Source of the DNA: Neptunomonas antarctica | GTDB taxonomy: Bacteria > Pseudomonadota > Gammaproteobacteria > Pseudomonadales > Balneatricaceae | NCBI RefSeq assembly: GCF_001305295.1 | Contig: NZ_LJSI01000017.1 | Coordinates: 115,772-179,771 of the forward strand | DNA: 64,000 nucleotides | Direction of reading: 5' to 3' | Shown: one piece after another, positions 37,116 to 46,272 of the stretch | Position numbering within the stretch: the stretch's first letter is position 1 | Layout of the letters: the number at the start of each line of letters is the position of its first letter | Notes under the pieces: model-generated | Databases searched by the model: none | What the model was told of the DNA's origin: nothing | What the model saw: the letters and a program-made list of their open reading frames with translations, nothing else | Made by a program: the position numbers and the translations under genes

Positions 37116-37477
37116 GGTCAACGTAAGATTGGTTTCTGTTATAAAACAATTATAGGAAACTTTAATAAGGTTGCGGAGTCTGCTTCGCTGTGTTGTAATG
37201 CATCCAATTTAAGCATAACCATTAAAACATAGTTTTGATGGAGTAAAGGCTTAGATAATAACAGGTCAGGATTTTCAGCGTTACATGGCTTTGTTAGAAG
37301 AAAAAATTAGAGAATTTTATAAACATATGAAAGAAAAATTGAAAAAAACACTTTCATCTGTTTGAAATATTTTAAATTTATAGTACTTTCTTAGTTCGTA
37401 CTGTTCTGTAAAAGAGCGGGCATTAAGAAAAACTTGAATTCACTACTATTATGTTGAATCTTGAAGGGGAAATATTG
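37116..37477. other. 362-bp AT-rich region upstream of the porin gene
   Basis: No convincing gene. A 26-codon frame at 37285-37365 (starting MALLEEKIREFYKHMKEKLK) lacks a well-placed ribosome site. The 3' half is strongly AT-rich (poly-A and TTTAAATTTATAG around 37365-37385) and probably holds the porin promoter and an untranslated leader. GAAGGGGAA lies seven bases before the porin start. I see no tRNA or terminator. Confidence 0.35.
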
Positions 37478-38431
37478 ATGAAAAAGTCACTGATCGCTCT
37501 AGCTGTTGCTGGTGCTCTGACTGCTCCAATGGTTGCACAGGCTGACGCTACACTTTACGGTTCTTTACGTCTGATGGCAGTAGCTGAAGATGGTAAATCA
37601 CTGGACGTTGCTGATAACGCTTCACGTGTTGGTATCAAGGGTTCTGTAGACACTAACATTGATGGCGTAAAAGCTATCTACCGTGGTGAGTGGAAAATTA
37701 ACGGTTCTGGAGCTAACGAAGCTAACTTCGGCGAAGGTCGTCTGGCTTATGTTGGTTTGACAGGTGGTTTCGGTACAGCTGCAATCGGTCAGCAGTGGAC
37801 TCCTGAATACAGCTTCGTAACTGGCGCTGTTGATATTCTGGATGGTACTTCTACTGCTGTAACAGTAGATGTGTTCCGCGCAAGCAATGTGATTTCTTAT
37901 GTTACTCCTGCAATGGGTGGCTTTCAGGCTGCTTTAGCTGTTGTAGCTAACGACAACTCTGTAACAGGTGCAGCTGCTGTTCCAAACACTTCATTTACTG
38001 TTAATGCTGTAGCAGATGACGAAGATGCTGATTCTTACCACGTTGCTGCTAAGTACTCTGTAGCTGGCTTCACTGCTGCTGCATCTTTCATTGGTGTTGA
38101 GACTGCTCAAGACATGGACAGAACTGCTGTTTCTGTAGCTTATGCTGCTGACGCTCTGTATGTTGCTGCTTTGTATCAGAACCATGAAGATTCTGTTGCA
38201 AATGATGATGATGATAGCTACGAGTTAGCCGGTTCTTATGCATTCGGCGATACTAAAGTATTGGCTAACATTGCTGATATGGGTAACGATGCTCAAATAT
38301 ACGGTCTCGAAGTTCAGCAGACTCTGGGCAAGCAAGCTCGCTTATTTGCTAACTACAAAGAAGCAAACGACGATGCAGAACTTGCTGGTAACGGCGATAC
38401 TTTCTCTGCTGGTATGCGCGTAGATTTCTAA
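37478..38431 (+). CDS. Outer-membrane porin, general type
   Basis: A trimeric beta-barrel porin, 317-residue precursor. The signal peptide MKKSLIALAVAGALTAPMVA (cut after AQA) leads to mature ADATLYGSLRLMAVAED, the classic first strand of Gram-negative porins. Other blocks are SRVGIKGSVDTN, YVGLTGGFGTAAIGQQWTP and the C-terminal strand GDTFSAGMRVDF, ending in Phe as barrels must for BAM recognition. ATG 37478 has a strong ribosome site; an upstream ATG at 37451 is not needed. Codons are unusually uniform (GCT, GTA, GGT), indicating high expression. It is followed by a UUCG-loop terminator. Substrate preference is unknown. Confidence 0.93.
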   Translation: MKKSLIALAVAGALTAPMVAQADATLYGSLRLMAVAEDGKSLDVADNASRVGIKGSVDTNIDGVKAIYRGEWKINGSGANEANFGEGRLAYVGLTGGFGTAAIGQQWTPEYSFVTGAVDILDGTSTAVTVDVFRASNVISYVTPAMGGFQAALAVVANDNSVTGAAAVPNTSFTVNAVADDEDADSYHVAAKYSVAGFTAAASFIGVETAQDMDRTAVSVAYAADALYVAALYQNHEDSVANDDDDSYELAGSYAFGDTKVLANIADMGNDAQIYGLEVQQTLGKQARLFANYKEANDDAELAGNGDTFSAGMRVDF

Positions 38432-38457
38432 TCTGAACTTAGATTAGTTACTCTCTT

Positions 38458-38482
38458 AAAAGGCTCCTTCGGGAGTCTTTTT
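38458..38482 (+). terminator. Porin terminator with UUCG tetraloop
   Basis: AAAAGGCTCC-TTCG-GGAGTCTTTTT: a stem with one G-U pair, a very stable TTCG loop and a T-run, 27 bp after the porin stop. Confidence 0.9.
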
Positions 38483-38594
38483 GCGTTTTAGCAGAGTTTA
38501 GAAGAGTTTACTAAAAGTTAGGTAAGAGTTTGATTTTATTTTTCAGCACAGTGCCTTACAATTAATAAAGTTTATGTTGTGGCAGGAATTTCCG

Positions 38595-39323
38595 ATGGTG
38601 AGTAAGCGAATGGCTGGGTTAAGTAAAAACGTTGTGTTAGGTGGCTGTGCTGCGTTAAGCGTTGTTTTTGTTGTTTCTGGCGCACAGGCAAGTGTTAAAG
38701 CAGACCCTTGGGAAGGTATGAATAGAGGTATTTATGGTTTCAATAAGGGCGTTGATCGTATAGTTATAAAACCGCTGGCGAAAGGTTACCAGGCGGTCAC
38801 GCCTGACATCATCGAAACAGGTTTCCATAATTTCTTTTCAAACCTCGGCGATGTAACCTCGTTAGCGAATAATCTGTTGCAGTTTAAGCTAGAGGCCTCA
38901 GCAACTGATTTTTCCCGTATTGTCTTTAATACTACGTTTGGCCTGGCTGGTTTAATTGATGTTGCTACGCCAATGGGACTTAAAAGTACAGATGAAGACT
39001 TCGGGCAGACATTAGGTTATTGGGGAGTGACGTCGGGTCCTTATGTTGTGCTGCCGTTTTTAGGTCCTAGTTCGGTGCGCGATGGTCTTGGAAGAATACC
39101 GGATAGCTATACCAATGTGTGGGCGAGTGAGGTTGATCATATTCCTAGCCGTAATGCGGGATATGGAATTGATCTGCTGGATACGCGCGTAGGCTTCTTC
39201 TCGACAGAAAAACTCATTGCCGGGGACGAATATAGTTTTGTTCGAGATGCTTATCTGCAGCAGCGTAAGTTTGTTGTTAAAGACGGGCAAATGGATAGTA
39301 AATTTAACCAGGAAGATTTTTAA
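38595..39323 (+). CDS. mlaA: Outer-membrane phospholipid-asymmetry protein MlaA (VacJ)
   Basis: Outer-membrane part of the Mla pathway that removes mislocalised phospholipid from the outer leaflet. From ATG 38595 (AGGAA six bases upstream) it is 242 residues. The signal-type N-terminus runs KNVVLGGCAALSVVFVVSGA; cleavage is likely after AQA, while LGGC could be a lipobox as in E. coli MlaA. The mature part shows DPWEGMNRGIYGFNKGVDRI, NLGDVTSLANNLLQFK, DFGQTLGYWGVTSGPYVVLP and GRIPDSY. An ATG at 38574 would add seven residues and is less likely. The rest of the Mla system (MlaBCDEF) is not in the window. The following two genes match the Pseudomonas order. Confidence 0.93.
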   Translation: MVSKRMAGLSKNVVLGGCAALSVVFVVSGAQASVKADPWEGMNRGIYGFNKGVDRIVIKPLAKGYQAVTPDIIETGFHNFFSNLGDVTSLANNLLQFKLEASATDFSRIVFNTTFGLAGLIDVATPMGLKSTDEDFGQTLGYWGVTSGPYVVLPFLGPSSVRDGLGRIPDSYTNVWASEVDHIPSRNAGYGIDLLDTRVGFFSTEKLIAGDEYSFVRDAYLQQRKFVVKDGQMDSKFNQEDF

Positions 39324-39357
39324 CGATAATTAGCGCTGACAGATTATTCCACTTTAT

Positions 39358-40563
39358 ATGATGAATCACTTATCAAGCATCCAACTCATTAGCTTTAATA
39401 ATGAAGATTTGATTTTAGTCAGGTCAGTGCTGGGTGGTGCAGATGTTAATGCTGTTGATCAAGGTTTATCCGTTACACTCCCGTTGTTTAAGCACTATGG
39501 TATTTATATCATTTGTATTGAAGATCGGTTGAGCTTGCAACAGATAGACCGATTAGCTGAGGATGAGCGCTTTCCCGTTATCGTCATCTTGCGTGAAAAT
39601 AGTGTGGTGTCTGTCATTGAAGCGTTAAGAGCCGGTGCCGACGATGTGTTTTATCTTGAAACTCTTCAGTGTGAGCAGTCCACGTTTAATGCTTCAATAG
39701 AGAAAAAGCTAACCCGATGCCGCTTGCTTTATGAGCGGCTTGTGTATCGGCAAGGGCTTGAAATGTCTCTTGAGGAGCTAAAAAACGATCAGCGCGCAGC
39801 CTACCAGGTTCAGGGGCGATTGCTTCCGGCTCCACAGCAAGTTATTCACGATATAGAGTTTCAATACAGCATTACACCGTCATTAATCGTTAGCGGAGAT
39901 TTTGTGGATGTCGTTGCTATTGATGATGAGTTGACGTTATTTTATCTTGCAGATGTCTCTGGGCATGGCGCATCCTCTGCGTTAGTAACGGTTCTCCTGA
40001 AAAATCTAACAAGCCGATTGCTGCGTAATTTCAAACGGGCTTCCAGTTATGATATTTTGTCTCCTCTAAAAACGCTGGATCGAATTAATTCAGAAATATA
40101 CTCACTGGCACTGGATAAACACCTGACGATTTTCTGTGGCTTAATTAATCATGTTGAAAACACCTTAACGTATGCGGTGGGTGGGCATCATCCTATGCCG
40201 ATTTATAAGTCTGCGCATAAAACAGTAGTGCTCCAGGGTAGAGGCATGCCGGTCGGTTTATTTGCCGAGGCTATATTTACTCAGAAGATGATAGATCTGG
40301 ATAATGATTTTTCTTTATCTCTTTTCTCAGATGGCGTTTTAGATCTGTTATCCGGGTCTTCTATTAAAGAAAAAGAACAAAATTTATTTGATTGGGTGGA
40401 TAATAACGCCGCTGATCTTGAAGGGCTCAAGTCTCATATTTTTCAAAAAAATAAACATCAGGATCAATATCCCGATGACATCACCATAATGTCGGTTTCG
40501 AAAATTTCAGCGGGAGCTTCATCGGAAGTTTCATCGAAAGTATTAACGAGAGTATTATCATGA
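39358..40563 (+). CDS. PP2C-type phosphatase with N-terminal pseudo-receiver (HsbR/RssB-like)
   Basis: A 401-residue cytoplasmic regulator. The N-terminal domain (about 1-120) has the receiver fold but lacks the acidic pocket (LISFNNED), a clear phospho-Asp (YIICIEDRLSL) and the KP motif (FYLETLQ), so it is likely phosphate-independent. A helix linker joins it to a SpoIIE/PP2C domain (about 160-385) with metal residues intact: VSGDFVDVVA, LADVSGHGASSALVT, LFSDGVLDL and YPDDITIMSV. It probably dephosphorylates the STAS protein encoded next, as in partner-switching systems. The C-terminus is made of four 12-bp repeats, the last of which overlaps the STAS start. Confidence 0.88.
   Translation: MMNHLSSIQLISFNNEDLILVRSVLGGADVNAVDQGLSVTLPLFKHYGIYIICIEDRLSLQQIDRLAEDERFPVIVILRENSVVSVIEALRAGADDVFYLETLQCEQSTFNASIEKKLTRCRLLYERLVYRQGLEMSLEELKNDQRAAYQVQGRLLPAPQQVIHDIEFQYSITPSLIVSGDFVDVVAIDDELTLFYLADVSGHGASSALVTVLLKNLTSRLLRNFKRASSYDILSPLKTLDRINSEIYSLALDKHLTIFCGLINHVENTLTYAVGGHHPMPIYKSAHKTVVLQGRGMPVGLFAEAIFTQKMIDLDNDFSLSLFSDGVLDLLSGSSIKEKEQNLFDWVDNNAADLEGLKSHIFQKNKHQDQYPDDITIMSVSKISAGASSEVSSKVLTRVLS
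40516..40563. repeat. Four 12-bp degenerate tandem repeats ending at the phosphatase stop codon
   Basis: Units 40516-40527, 40528-40539, 40540-40551 and 40552-40563 start GCTTCATC, GTTTCATC, GTATTAAC and GTATTATC. They encode ASSE, VSSK, VLTR and VLS-stop. The final unit supplies both the stop and the ATGA overlap with the STAS gene. Confidence 0.75.
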
Positions 40564-41042
40564 GCTGCGGCACTATTTATTATGCGACTCTTGATAATCA
40601 CTATGTTATTAAGTTTGTTGGTGAAGTACGTTTAACCTTGTGCTCTGCTTTAGATACGCATCTTGAGAAGGTTTTAGCATCAGATAAGTGCAGTTATGTG
40701 TTAGTAGATTTAACGCAAGCCACTTGTCTGGATAGTACAACCCTTGGTTTGATCGCTAAATTAGCCATTCGGGCGCAGCATTGTGCTTTACCTAAGCCTA
40801 TTCTGGTGTCTACTCATGAAGATATAACCCGAACTTTATTAAGTATGGGGTTCGATCAGATATTTGTTTTACTCGATACGCTTCCTGACACGTTATATGA
40901 GTTACAACAAATACCTATGGTTCAGGAATCTGTTGAAGAAACCCAAAGGCGTATTATTCATGCTCACAAATTATTGATGTCATTAAATGATTCAAACTAC
41001 GAAGCATTTAATAGTCTGGTGAGTGTTCTTGAGAGAAAATAG
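40560..41042 (+). CDS. STAS-domain anti-sigma factor antagonist-like protein
   Basis: A 160-residue cytoplasmic protein with an N-terminal STAS domain (about 1-105). The phosphorylatable Ser is Ser59 in ATCLDSTTLGLIAKLAIRA, so it could be controlled by the phosphatase encoded just upstream. A C-terminal extension of about 50 residues (VEETQRRIIHAHKLLMSLND) is helical. The ATGA overlap links it to that gene. It resembles Pseudomonas HsbA-like proteins next to an RssB/HsbR-type regulator. The kinase and the sigma or anti-sigma target are not in the window. Confidence 0.88.
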   Translation: MSCGTIYYATLDNHYVIKFVGEVRLTLCSALDTHLEKVLASDKCSYVLVDLTQATCLDSTTLGLIAKLAIRAQHCALPKPILVSTHEDITRTLLSMGFDQIFVLLDTLPDTLYELQQIPMVQESVEETQRRIIHAHKLLMSLNDSNYEAFNSLVSVLERK

Positions 41043-41183
41043 GAGTTTTTCCTATGTTCTTTATTTATCGCATCTGTAAAATATCAATTGTCAGGGAAGT
41101 AGCAGGGATGTTGTTTATACGAATGGATTTGTGCTTCTGACCATTGCTCCGGGATTGTTGCGATGACTTACAGGATGTAAAGG

Positions 41184-41222
41184 AAGGGCTCGCTGCAGGA
41201 TGCATAAGAGCCCTTTATTTTA
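41184..41222 (+). terminator. Terminator after the STAS gene
   Basis: AAGGGCTC (41184-41191) pairs with GAGCCCTT (41208-41215) around a small internal dyad, followed by TTATTTTA. It may also act weakly on talB from the other side. The 236-bp gap around it holds no gene. Confidence 0.7.
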
Positions 41223-41235
41223 TCTGCTTTTTAGT

Positions 41236-41285
41236 ACTTTATTCAGAGCGTCATTCAGAACTTTAATCCGGACTTTATTCAGAGC
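41236..41285. repeat. Direct repeats at the talB 3' end
   Basis: ACTTTATTCAGAGC occurs at 41236-41249 and 41272-41285, with a diverged middle copy between (TTCAGAACTTTAATCCGG), giving a period near 18 bp. The second copy contains the talB stop. Confidence 0.75.
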
Positions 41286-42232
41286 TTCGCTAAAACCTGT
41301 TCTAATTTGACCTGATCTGCCGCAAACCCTCTTATGCCTTCAGCCAGTTTCTCTGTTGCCATTGCGTCTTCGTTCATTAGCCAACGGAAAGTAGCCTCAT
41401 CATTGTCAGGTATTGATATCTTTGAAGAGGCTGATTCAGCGCTCAGTTTTTGTAATAGAGGTGCATGACTATTTTCTAACTCAAGCATAAGTTGAGGACT
41501 GATTGTGAGTCGGTCGCACCCTGCAAGCTGCTGTATTTCCGTAATATTTCGGAAACTGGCACCCATTACGATGGTGTTAAAACCGTTAGATTTATAATAG
41601 TTATAAATACTGGTAACTGATTCAACGCCGGGATCTTGTACGCCCGAGTAGTCCTGATCTGGTTTATTCGACTTATTCCAATCGAGTATTCTGCCGACAA
41701 AGGGCGAGATCAGATAGGCACCCGCATCGGCACAGGCGGCTGCTTGAGCAAAGCTAAACAGCAGTGTCAGGTTGCAATTAATCCCTTCCTTCTCCAGCGT
41801 TCTGGCTGCTTGAATACCTTCCCAGGTCGATGCGATTTTGATTAAAATCCGATCATTGCTAATCCCGGCGTCATTATAAAGCTGGATTAATTGATAAGCC
41901 TGTTTCAGTGTTGCCTGGGTATTAAACGACAAGCGTGCATCTACTTCAGTGGAAATTCTCCCCGGAATTATTTTAAGAATTTCAAGGCCAATTAAGACGC
42001 TGAGTTTTTGCGTCATAAGGCTGAACTGCTCGTCTGCATCATTGCTTTGCAGTAGCGCCCAGGATTTGGCTTGTGCAAGCAGCGGTGCGTAAATAGGGAG
42101 GCTGGCCGCTTTGAGCAGAAGAGACGGATTGGTGGTTGCATCGACAGGCATAAACTGAGCGATTGCTTCTATATCGCCTGTATCCGCAACTACGGTGGTC
42201 ATTGATTTAAGTTGCTGTAATTGGCTTTCCAT
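41279..42232 (-). CDS. talB: Transaldolase
   Basis: Pentose phosphate enzyme moving a dihydroxyacetone unit between sedoheptulose 7-phosphate and glyceraldehyde 3-phosphate. The 317 residues equal E. coli TalB. The Schiff-base Lys132 lies in [12 protein letters not shown]. Other motifs are [53 protein letters not shown] and IVMGASFRN. It follows dusA on the same strand after 32 bp, and the pair probably form an operon. The Pseudomonas genome has talB in the same neighbourhood, supporting ancestral order. Confidence 0.97.
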   Translation of the reverse strand: MESQLQQLKSMTTVVADTGDIEAIAQFMPVDATTNPSLLLKAASLPIYAPLLAQAKSWALLQSNDADEQFSLMTQKLSVLIGLEILKIIPGRISTEVDARLSFNTQATLKQAYQLIQLYNDAGISNDRILIKIASTWEGIQAARTLEKEGINCNLTLLFSFAQAAACADAGAYLISPFVGRILDWNKSNKPDQDYSGVQDPGVESVTSIYNYYKSNGFNTIVMGASFRNITEIQQLAGCDRLTISPQLMLELENSHAPLLQKLSAESASSKISIPDNDEATFRWLMNEDAMATEKLAEGIRGFAADQVKLEQVLAKL

Positions 42233-42264
42233 TAGCGGATTTCCATAAGTTAATGTGTTGATGA

Positions 42265-43317
42265 TTAAGTAAAGTCTTTGATTTTCGACAGCGCTTGGTG
42301 AATGACTTCTATACCAGCACCTGGCTTGTGCGCTTGCTCGCTAATCAGGCGCCGAAATTGTTTACCCCCGGGCATTCCATGGAATATATTCAGAATATGG
42401 CGCGAAATATGATTAAGGTAAACGTCTTGTTTTAATTGTGTTTCGATGTACGGTAAATAGGCTTCTACGCTTTCTATACGACTCATCAGGGCATGGTTAT
42501 CATCATATAGCCGGTTATCTACCTCAGCCAGTATATAGGGGTTTTGGTACGCCTCACGGCCCATCATCACACCATCGATATGCTGGAGGTGATGCTGACA
42601 CTCATCCAGTGTTTTGACGCCTCCGTTGAGAATGATTTCCAGCTCAGGGAATAATTGCTTGAGTTGATAGACTCTCTCGTATTGTAGCGGCGGTACATCT
42701 CTATTCTGCTTCGGGCTGAGTCCCTGCAAAATGGCTTTGCGGGCATGCACAATAAAGGTGGTGCAACCAGATGCTTTAACGGTATCGACAAAATGATGGA
42801 GATGCTCATCGCTATCAAGTTCATCAATACCCAGGCGATGTTTAATGGTGACGGGAATCGTTGCAGCGTCGAGCATGGCAGACATACAATCCCGTACTTT
42901 TTCGGGGTATTCCATTAAACAGGCGCCAATCATATTGTTCTGAACGCGATCACTGGGGCAGCCCACATTCAGATTGATCTCATCGTAACCGTATTCCTCA
43001 GCCAGGCGTGCACATTTAGCCAGATCAGCCGGATCGCCTCCACCCAATTGTAAGGCTACGGGATGCTCGCCTTCGTTATAGGCAAGGTGGCGATGTTTAT
43101 CACCGAAGATTAACGCCCCTGTAGTGACCATTTCCGAATAGAGAAGCGCATTTTTGGAGAGTGTTCGATGAAACATTCTGCAATGCTTATCGGTCCAGTC
43201 CATCATCGGCGCAACAGAGAAGCGGCGATTCACGCTATCCCGGGTAGCTACTGTAGTTAAAGGAACAGGCGTTGCTGGGCTTGCCGGATTTGTGCTTGTT
43301 GCTATTGGATTATTCAA
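42265..43317 (-). CDS. dusA: tRNA-dihydrouridine synthase A
   Basis: FMN-dependent reduction of uridine 20/20a in the tRNA D-loop. The 350-residue product carries [19 protein letters not shown], the catalytic Cys120 in [40 protein letters not shown] and [11 protein letters not shown], all DusA-type. The first 30 residues ([16 protein letters not shown]) are low complexity and longer than E. coli DusA, so the true start may be downstream; no in-frame Met exists before MMDWT. It is the upstream gene of a two-gene unit with talB. Confidence 0.95.
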   Translation of the reverse strand: MNNPIATSTNPASPATPVPLTTVATRDSVNRRFSVAPMMDWTDKHCRMFHRTLSKNALLYSEMVTTGALIFGDKHRHLAYNEGEHPVALQLGGGDPADLAKCARLAEEYGYDEINLNVGCPSDRVQNNMIGACLMEYPEKVRDCMSAMLDAATIPVTIKHRLGIDELDSDEHLHHFVDTVKASGCTTFIVHARKAILQGLSPKQNRDVPPLQYERVYQLKQLFPELEIILNGGVKTLDECQHHLQHIDGVMMGREAYQNPYILAEVDNRLYDDNHALMSRIESVEAYLPYIETQLKQDVYLNHISRHILNIFHGMPGGKQFRRLISEQAHKPGAGIEVIHQALSKIKDFT

Positions 43318-43479
43318 AGCCTGTATTTGTTCCTAAGTGTTTTTTGTCATAATCAGACGTAATGGCATGATTATATATCAGGCGTCAAAAAGATTCGATC
43401 AGCGAAAAGCAGCAGCGCGATGATTTAGCTTTTGATCGAGAGGGAGCGGTATGAGGAGATGATTCAGTGAATTTAATAA

Positions 43480-43505
43480 ATAAAGCCCTGCCGGCAGGGC
43501 TTTAT
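43480..43505 (-). terminator. Terminator of the paa operon
   Basis: A perfect 26-bp palindrome around AGCCCTGCCGGCAGGGCT lies 31 bp after the paaE stop on the minus strand, followed by ATTTATTAAATT. It also faces the dusA promoter region. Confidence 0.85.
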
Positions 43506-43535
43506 CGGATCAGTAGCATCTATTCAGATGTCGAT

Positions 43536-44633
43536 TTAGCGTTGATCGAAATCGACCACGACTTCATCTGAAATAGGATGTGCCTGGCAGCTAAGAATGT
43601 AACCCGCTTCGATCTCGTGTTTTTCAAGACCATGAGTGATGTCCATGTCGACTTCACCTTTCATCAGTTTACACTTACAGGTAGAGCACACCCCGGCTTT
43701 ACAGGCGTAAGGTAACTCGATGCCGTTATCCATACCGGCATCGAGAATGTTTGAGCCTACGGTTGCCAGTTCAAACATGATCGAACGGCCATCAGCAATA
43801 ACCGTCACTTTGCTGAGTTTTTCTTCACCAAACTCTTCGATACGTTTCTGGGCTTTGTCCAGAATCGCCTGAGAGTCGGCTGATGAGTTAGCAAACAGCT
43901 CATAGTGAATCTGGTCGTCGTTCAAGCCTTCCATACGGAAACCGCGGGAAATTTCAGACATCATAGACTCAGGGCCACAAATAAAGGCTTCATCTGTCGT
44001 TTTGATGTCGATAAGTCCGCTTTTCTGCAGGGCGTATCCTTTTTTGTTATCGATGCGGCCATTCAGAAGATCTGCGCCCTGATCTTCGAAGTCCATAATA
44101 TTGATCCACTGAAAGCGATCCATATAACGGTTTTTGACGAAGTTCAGCTCTTCTTTAAACATCACTGAGTTACTGCGACGGTTACCGTAGATCAGGGTAA
44201 CACGGCTATCCGGTTCAACGGACAGCACGGATTTGATGATCGAAATCATCGGTGTAATACCTGAGCCTACTGCGATGCACATATAGTTCTTGGCATTGTC
44301 AGCTTTGAGTTCAGTGTAGAAGCTACCCTGCGGAGGCATCACTTCGATATCAGTACCGGCTTTAAACGTATCATTGGCAAAGTTTGAGAACTTACCGTTC
44401 TTTACGCGCTTGATACCGACGCGCATATGCCCGTCGTTAATACCTGAGCATATTGAATAAGAACGACGTACTTCTTCACCGTCGATCATTGCCTTAATGG
44501 TCAAAAACTGACCCTGGATAAATGTAAATTTTTCTTTCAGAGCTTCTGGAACATCGAATGTTACACAGATAGCCGTATCCGTTTCCGGTTGTACGTCAGC
44601 TATCTTTAATGTGTAGAAATTGGTGTCAGACAT
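43536..44633 (-). CDS. paaE: Phenylacetyl-CoA 1,2-epoxidase reductase subunit
   Basis: Feeds electrons from NADPH through FAD and a 2Fe-2S centre to PaaA. The 365 residues (E. coli 356) comprise an FAD domain (RRSYSICSG), an NAD domain (AVGSGITPMISIIKSVL, GPESMMSEI) and a C-terminal plant-type ferredoxin with four Cys in CKAGVCSTCKCKLMKG and ILSCQAHP. All cofactor residues are present. It is the last gene of the operon, eight bases after paaD. It acts on phenylacetyl-CoA in the cytoplasm. Confidence 0.96.
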   Translation of the reverse strand: MSDTNFYTLKIADVQPETDTAICVTFDVPEALKEKFTFIQGQFLTIKAMIDGEEVRRSYSICSGINDGHMRVGIKRVKNGKFSNFANDTFKAGTDIEVMPPQGSFYTELKADNAKNYMCIAVGSGITPMISIIKSVLSVEPDSRVTLIYGNRRSNSVMFKEELNFVKNRYMDRFQWINIMDFEDQGADLLNGRIDNKKGYALQKSGLIDIKTTDEAFICGPESMMSEISRGFRMEGLNDDQIHYELFANSSADSQAILDKAQKRIEEFGEEKLSKVTVIADGRSIMFELATVGSNILDAGMDNGIELPYACKAGVCSTCKCKLMKGEVDMDITHGLEKHEIEAGYILSCQAHPISDEVVVDFDQR

Positions 44634-44641
44634 CGCTTCAC

Positions 44642-45187
44642 CTATATCTTTTTAAAATAGTCAAATGGCTCGCTGCAATCATTGCATTGGAACAGTGCTT
44701 TGCAGGCGGTAGAGCCAAACTCACTGATCCTGCGAGTGTTTCTGGAACCACAATGAGGGCATCGGGCATGCGCTTCAGGTGTTAAGCCATCTTCACAAAG
44801 ATCGGCATCTTCCGGTGGCGCAATACCATATTCGCGAAGATTTTTGCGGCCTTGCGGCGACATCCACTCTGAACTCCAGGCTGGCGAGAGTTGGGTGTTT
44901 ATAACCACCTCTGAATATCCTGCTTTGTTCAGTGCGGTTTCTACATCGCTACTGATGGTATCCATAGCCGGGCAGCCGGAGTAGGTGGGAGTGATGGTCA
45001 CTACCACGCTGCTTCCATCGCGCTCTACATCACGTAAAATGCCCAGATCCCAAATACTGAGTACAGGTACTTCAGGATCTTTTACCTCATCAAGAATATC
45101 CCAGAGTTCTTTTACCTCTGCGTTATTGCGTTGTTGCAGACGTTGATATTGCTCGTCTGGCATCAGTGAGATCTGTTTCATCATCAA
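44642..45187 (-). CDS. paaD: Phenylacetate pathway protein PaaD (Fe-S assembly type)
   Basis: MIP18/DUF59-family accessory protein needed for a working epoxidase, probably in iron-sulfur or metal maturation. The 181 residues have the DUF59 core (VKDPEVPVLSIWDLGILRDV, TITPTYSGCPAMDTI, VVINTQLSPAWSSEWMS) and a C-terminal zinc ribbon with CPHCGSRNTRR and FQCNDC. It starts one base after the paaC stop. Length matches the family. Confidence 0.95.
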   Translation of the reverse strand: MMMKQISLMPDEQYQRLQQRNNAEVKELWDILDEVKDPEVPVLSIWDLGILRDVERDGSSVVVTITPTYSGCPAMDTISSDVETALNKAGYSEVVINTQLSPAWSSEWMSPQGRKNLREYGIAPPEDADLCEDGLTPEAHARCPHCGSRNTRRISEFGSTACKALFQCNDCSEPFDYFKKI

Positions 45188-45952
45188 TTACCACTGACAA
45201 CCAGGATGGGAGCGGTGCACAATCTGTAACTCGGTCAGCATGTGACCCAGATTTTCAGTGTGATAACCGGTGCGTCCACCCCGTACAGCCCAGCTGTCTT
45301 CAGGTACTGTGATGGTTGCTTCGGTGAGAATAGCACTGACATCTTTGTGCCACTGATCACGTAGCTTAGAAACATCCACACCAATACCGTTGTCAGCCAG
45401 CAATTGCTCAGTGTCATCCATGTCAAACATCTCATGGGTATAACCCCAGAGTTGATCGACGGCTTTCTGGGTGCGTTTATGGCTTTCTTCGGTACCCTCT
45501 CCTAAGCGATGCACCCAGTCACGACTACGGCGTACATGGTATTTGGTTTCTTTGATGGCTTTGGCAGCAACGGCGGCGAGTCTTTCATCTTTTGATTTCA
45601 CCAGTTCCGGTAGTACCAGGCTGTAGTAAACATCAGCAAACAGTTGGCGAACCTGTGAATAGGCAAAGTCACCACGCGGCATTTCGAGTAATAGCAGGTT
45701 GTGATAATCGCGATCACTGCGCATATAGGCAAAGTCGTCTTCGGTGCGGCCATCAGCAGCGAGTTCTGCCGCATAGGTGTAGAACATCCGTGCACGGCCT
45801 ACGTAATCTAGTGATACGTTGGCGTAGGCGATATCTTCTTCCAAAAATGGACCATAGCTTACCCATTCAGATATGCGGTGTCCCAGTACAAGAGCGTCAT
45901 CACCTAAGCGCGTCGCATATTCCAGTGTGGCTGCTTTAATTGCATCACTCAT
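45188..45952 (-). CDS. paaC: Phenylacetyl-CoA 1,2-epoxidase structural subunit
   Basis: Ferritin-like, non-catalytic partner that forms the core of PaaABC with PaaA. The 254 residues (E. coli 248) contain LGHRISEWVSYGPFLEEDIA, DYHNLLLLEMPRGDFAY, KETKYHVRRSRDWVHRLGEG and YHTENLGHMLTELQIVHRSH. It lies between paaB and paaD with short spacing, in the standard order. Confidence 0.96.
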   Translation of the reverse strand: MSDAIKAATLEYATRLGDDALVLGHRISEWVSYGPFLEEDIAYANVSLDYVGRARMFYTYAAELAADGRTEDDFAYMRSDRDYHNLLLLEMPRGDFAYSQVRQLFADVYYSLVLPELVKSKDERLAAVAAKAIKETKYHVRRSRDWVHRLGEGTEESHKRTQKAVDQLWGYTHEMFDMDDTEQLLADNGIGVDVSKLRDQWHKDVSAILTEATITVPEDSWAVRGGRTGYHTENLGHMLTELQIVHRSHPGCQW

Positions 45953-45972
45953 CTTAAATAGTCCTCACTGAA

Positions 45973-46260
45973 TTACATGTTGTTGACAGGGTCAGGCAAG
46001 ACATAATAAGTCGCGTGACGGTAAGGTTTGTCATCTGAAGGATCGTAAAAGCTTTCAGCATCATCTTCTTGAGAAGCGCAGATATCGTTCGATTTCATCA
46101 CCCAAATGCTAACGCCTTCACTACGACGCGTGTAGCAATCCCGCGCGTATTCCAGTGCCTGTGCGTGATCTTCTGCGTGTAAGCTGCCGACGTGTTTATG
46201 ATCAAGCCCACGTTTTGAGCGGATGAATACTTCAAACAGTTCTAGTTTTTCAGTTGTCAT
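45973..46260 (-). CDS. paaB: Phenylacetyl-CoA epoxidase subunit PaaB
   Basis: Small subunit that bridges PaaAC heterodimers into the full complex. The 95 residues equal E. coli PaaB, with LFEVFIRSKRGLDHKHVGSL, YARDCYTRRSEGVSIWVMKS and HATYYVLPDPVNNM. The start is 12 bases after the paaA stop, and a ribosome site (GGGG) is visible. No odd features. Confidence 0.96.
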   Translation of the reverse strand: MTTEKLELFEVFIRSKRGLDHKHVGSLHAEDHAQALEYARDCYTRRSEGVSIWVMKSNDICASQEDDAESFYDPSDDKPYRHATYYVLPDPVNNM

Positions 46261-46272
46261 GTCAAATACCCC

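Noticed and set aside
37285..37365. 26-codon frame (MALLEEKIREFY...) upstream of the porin
   Set aside because: No well-placed ribosome site and strongly AT-rich codons; likely chance.
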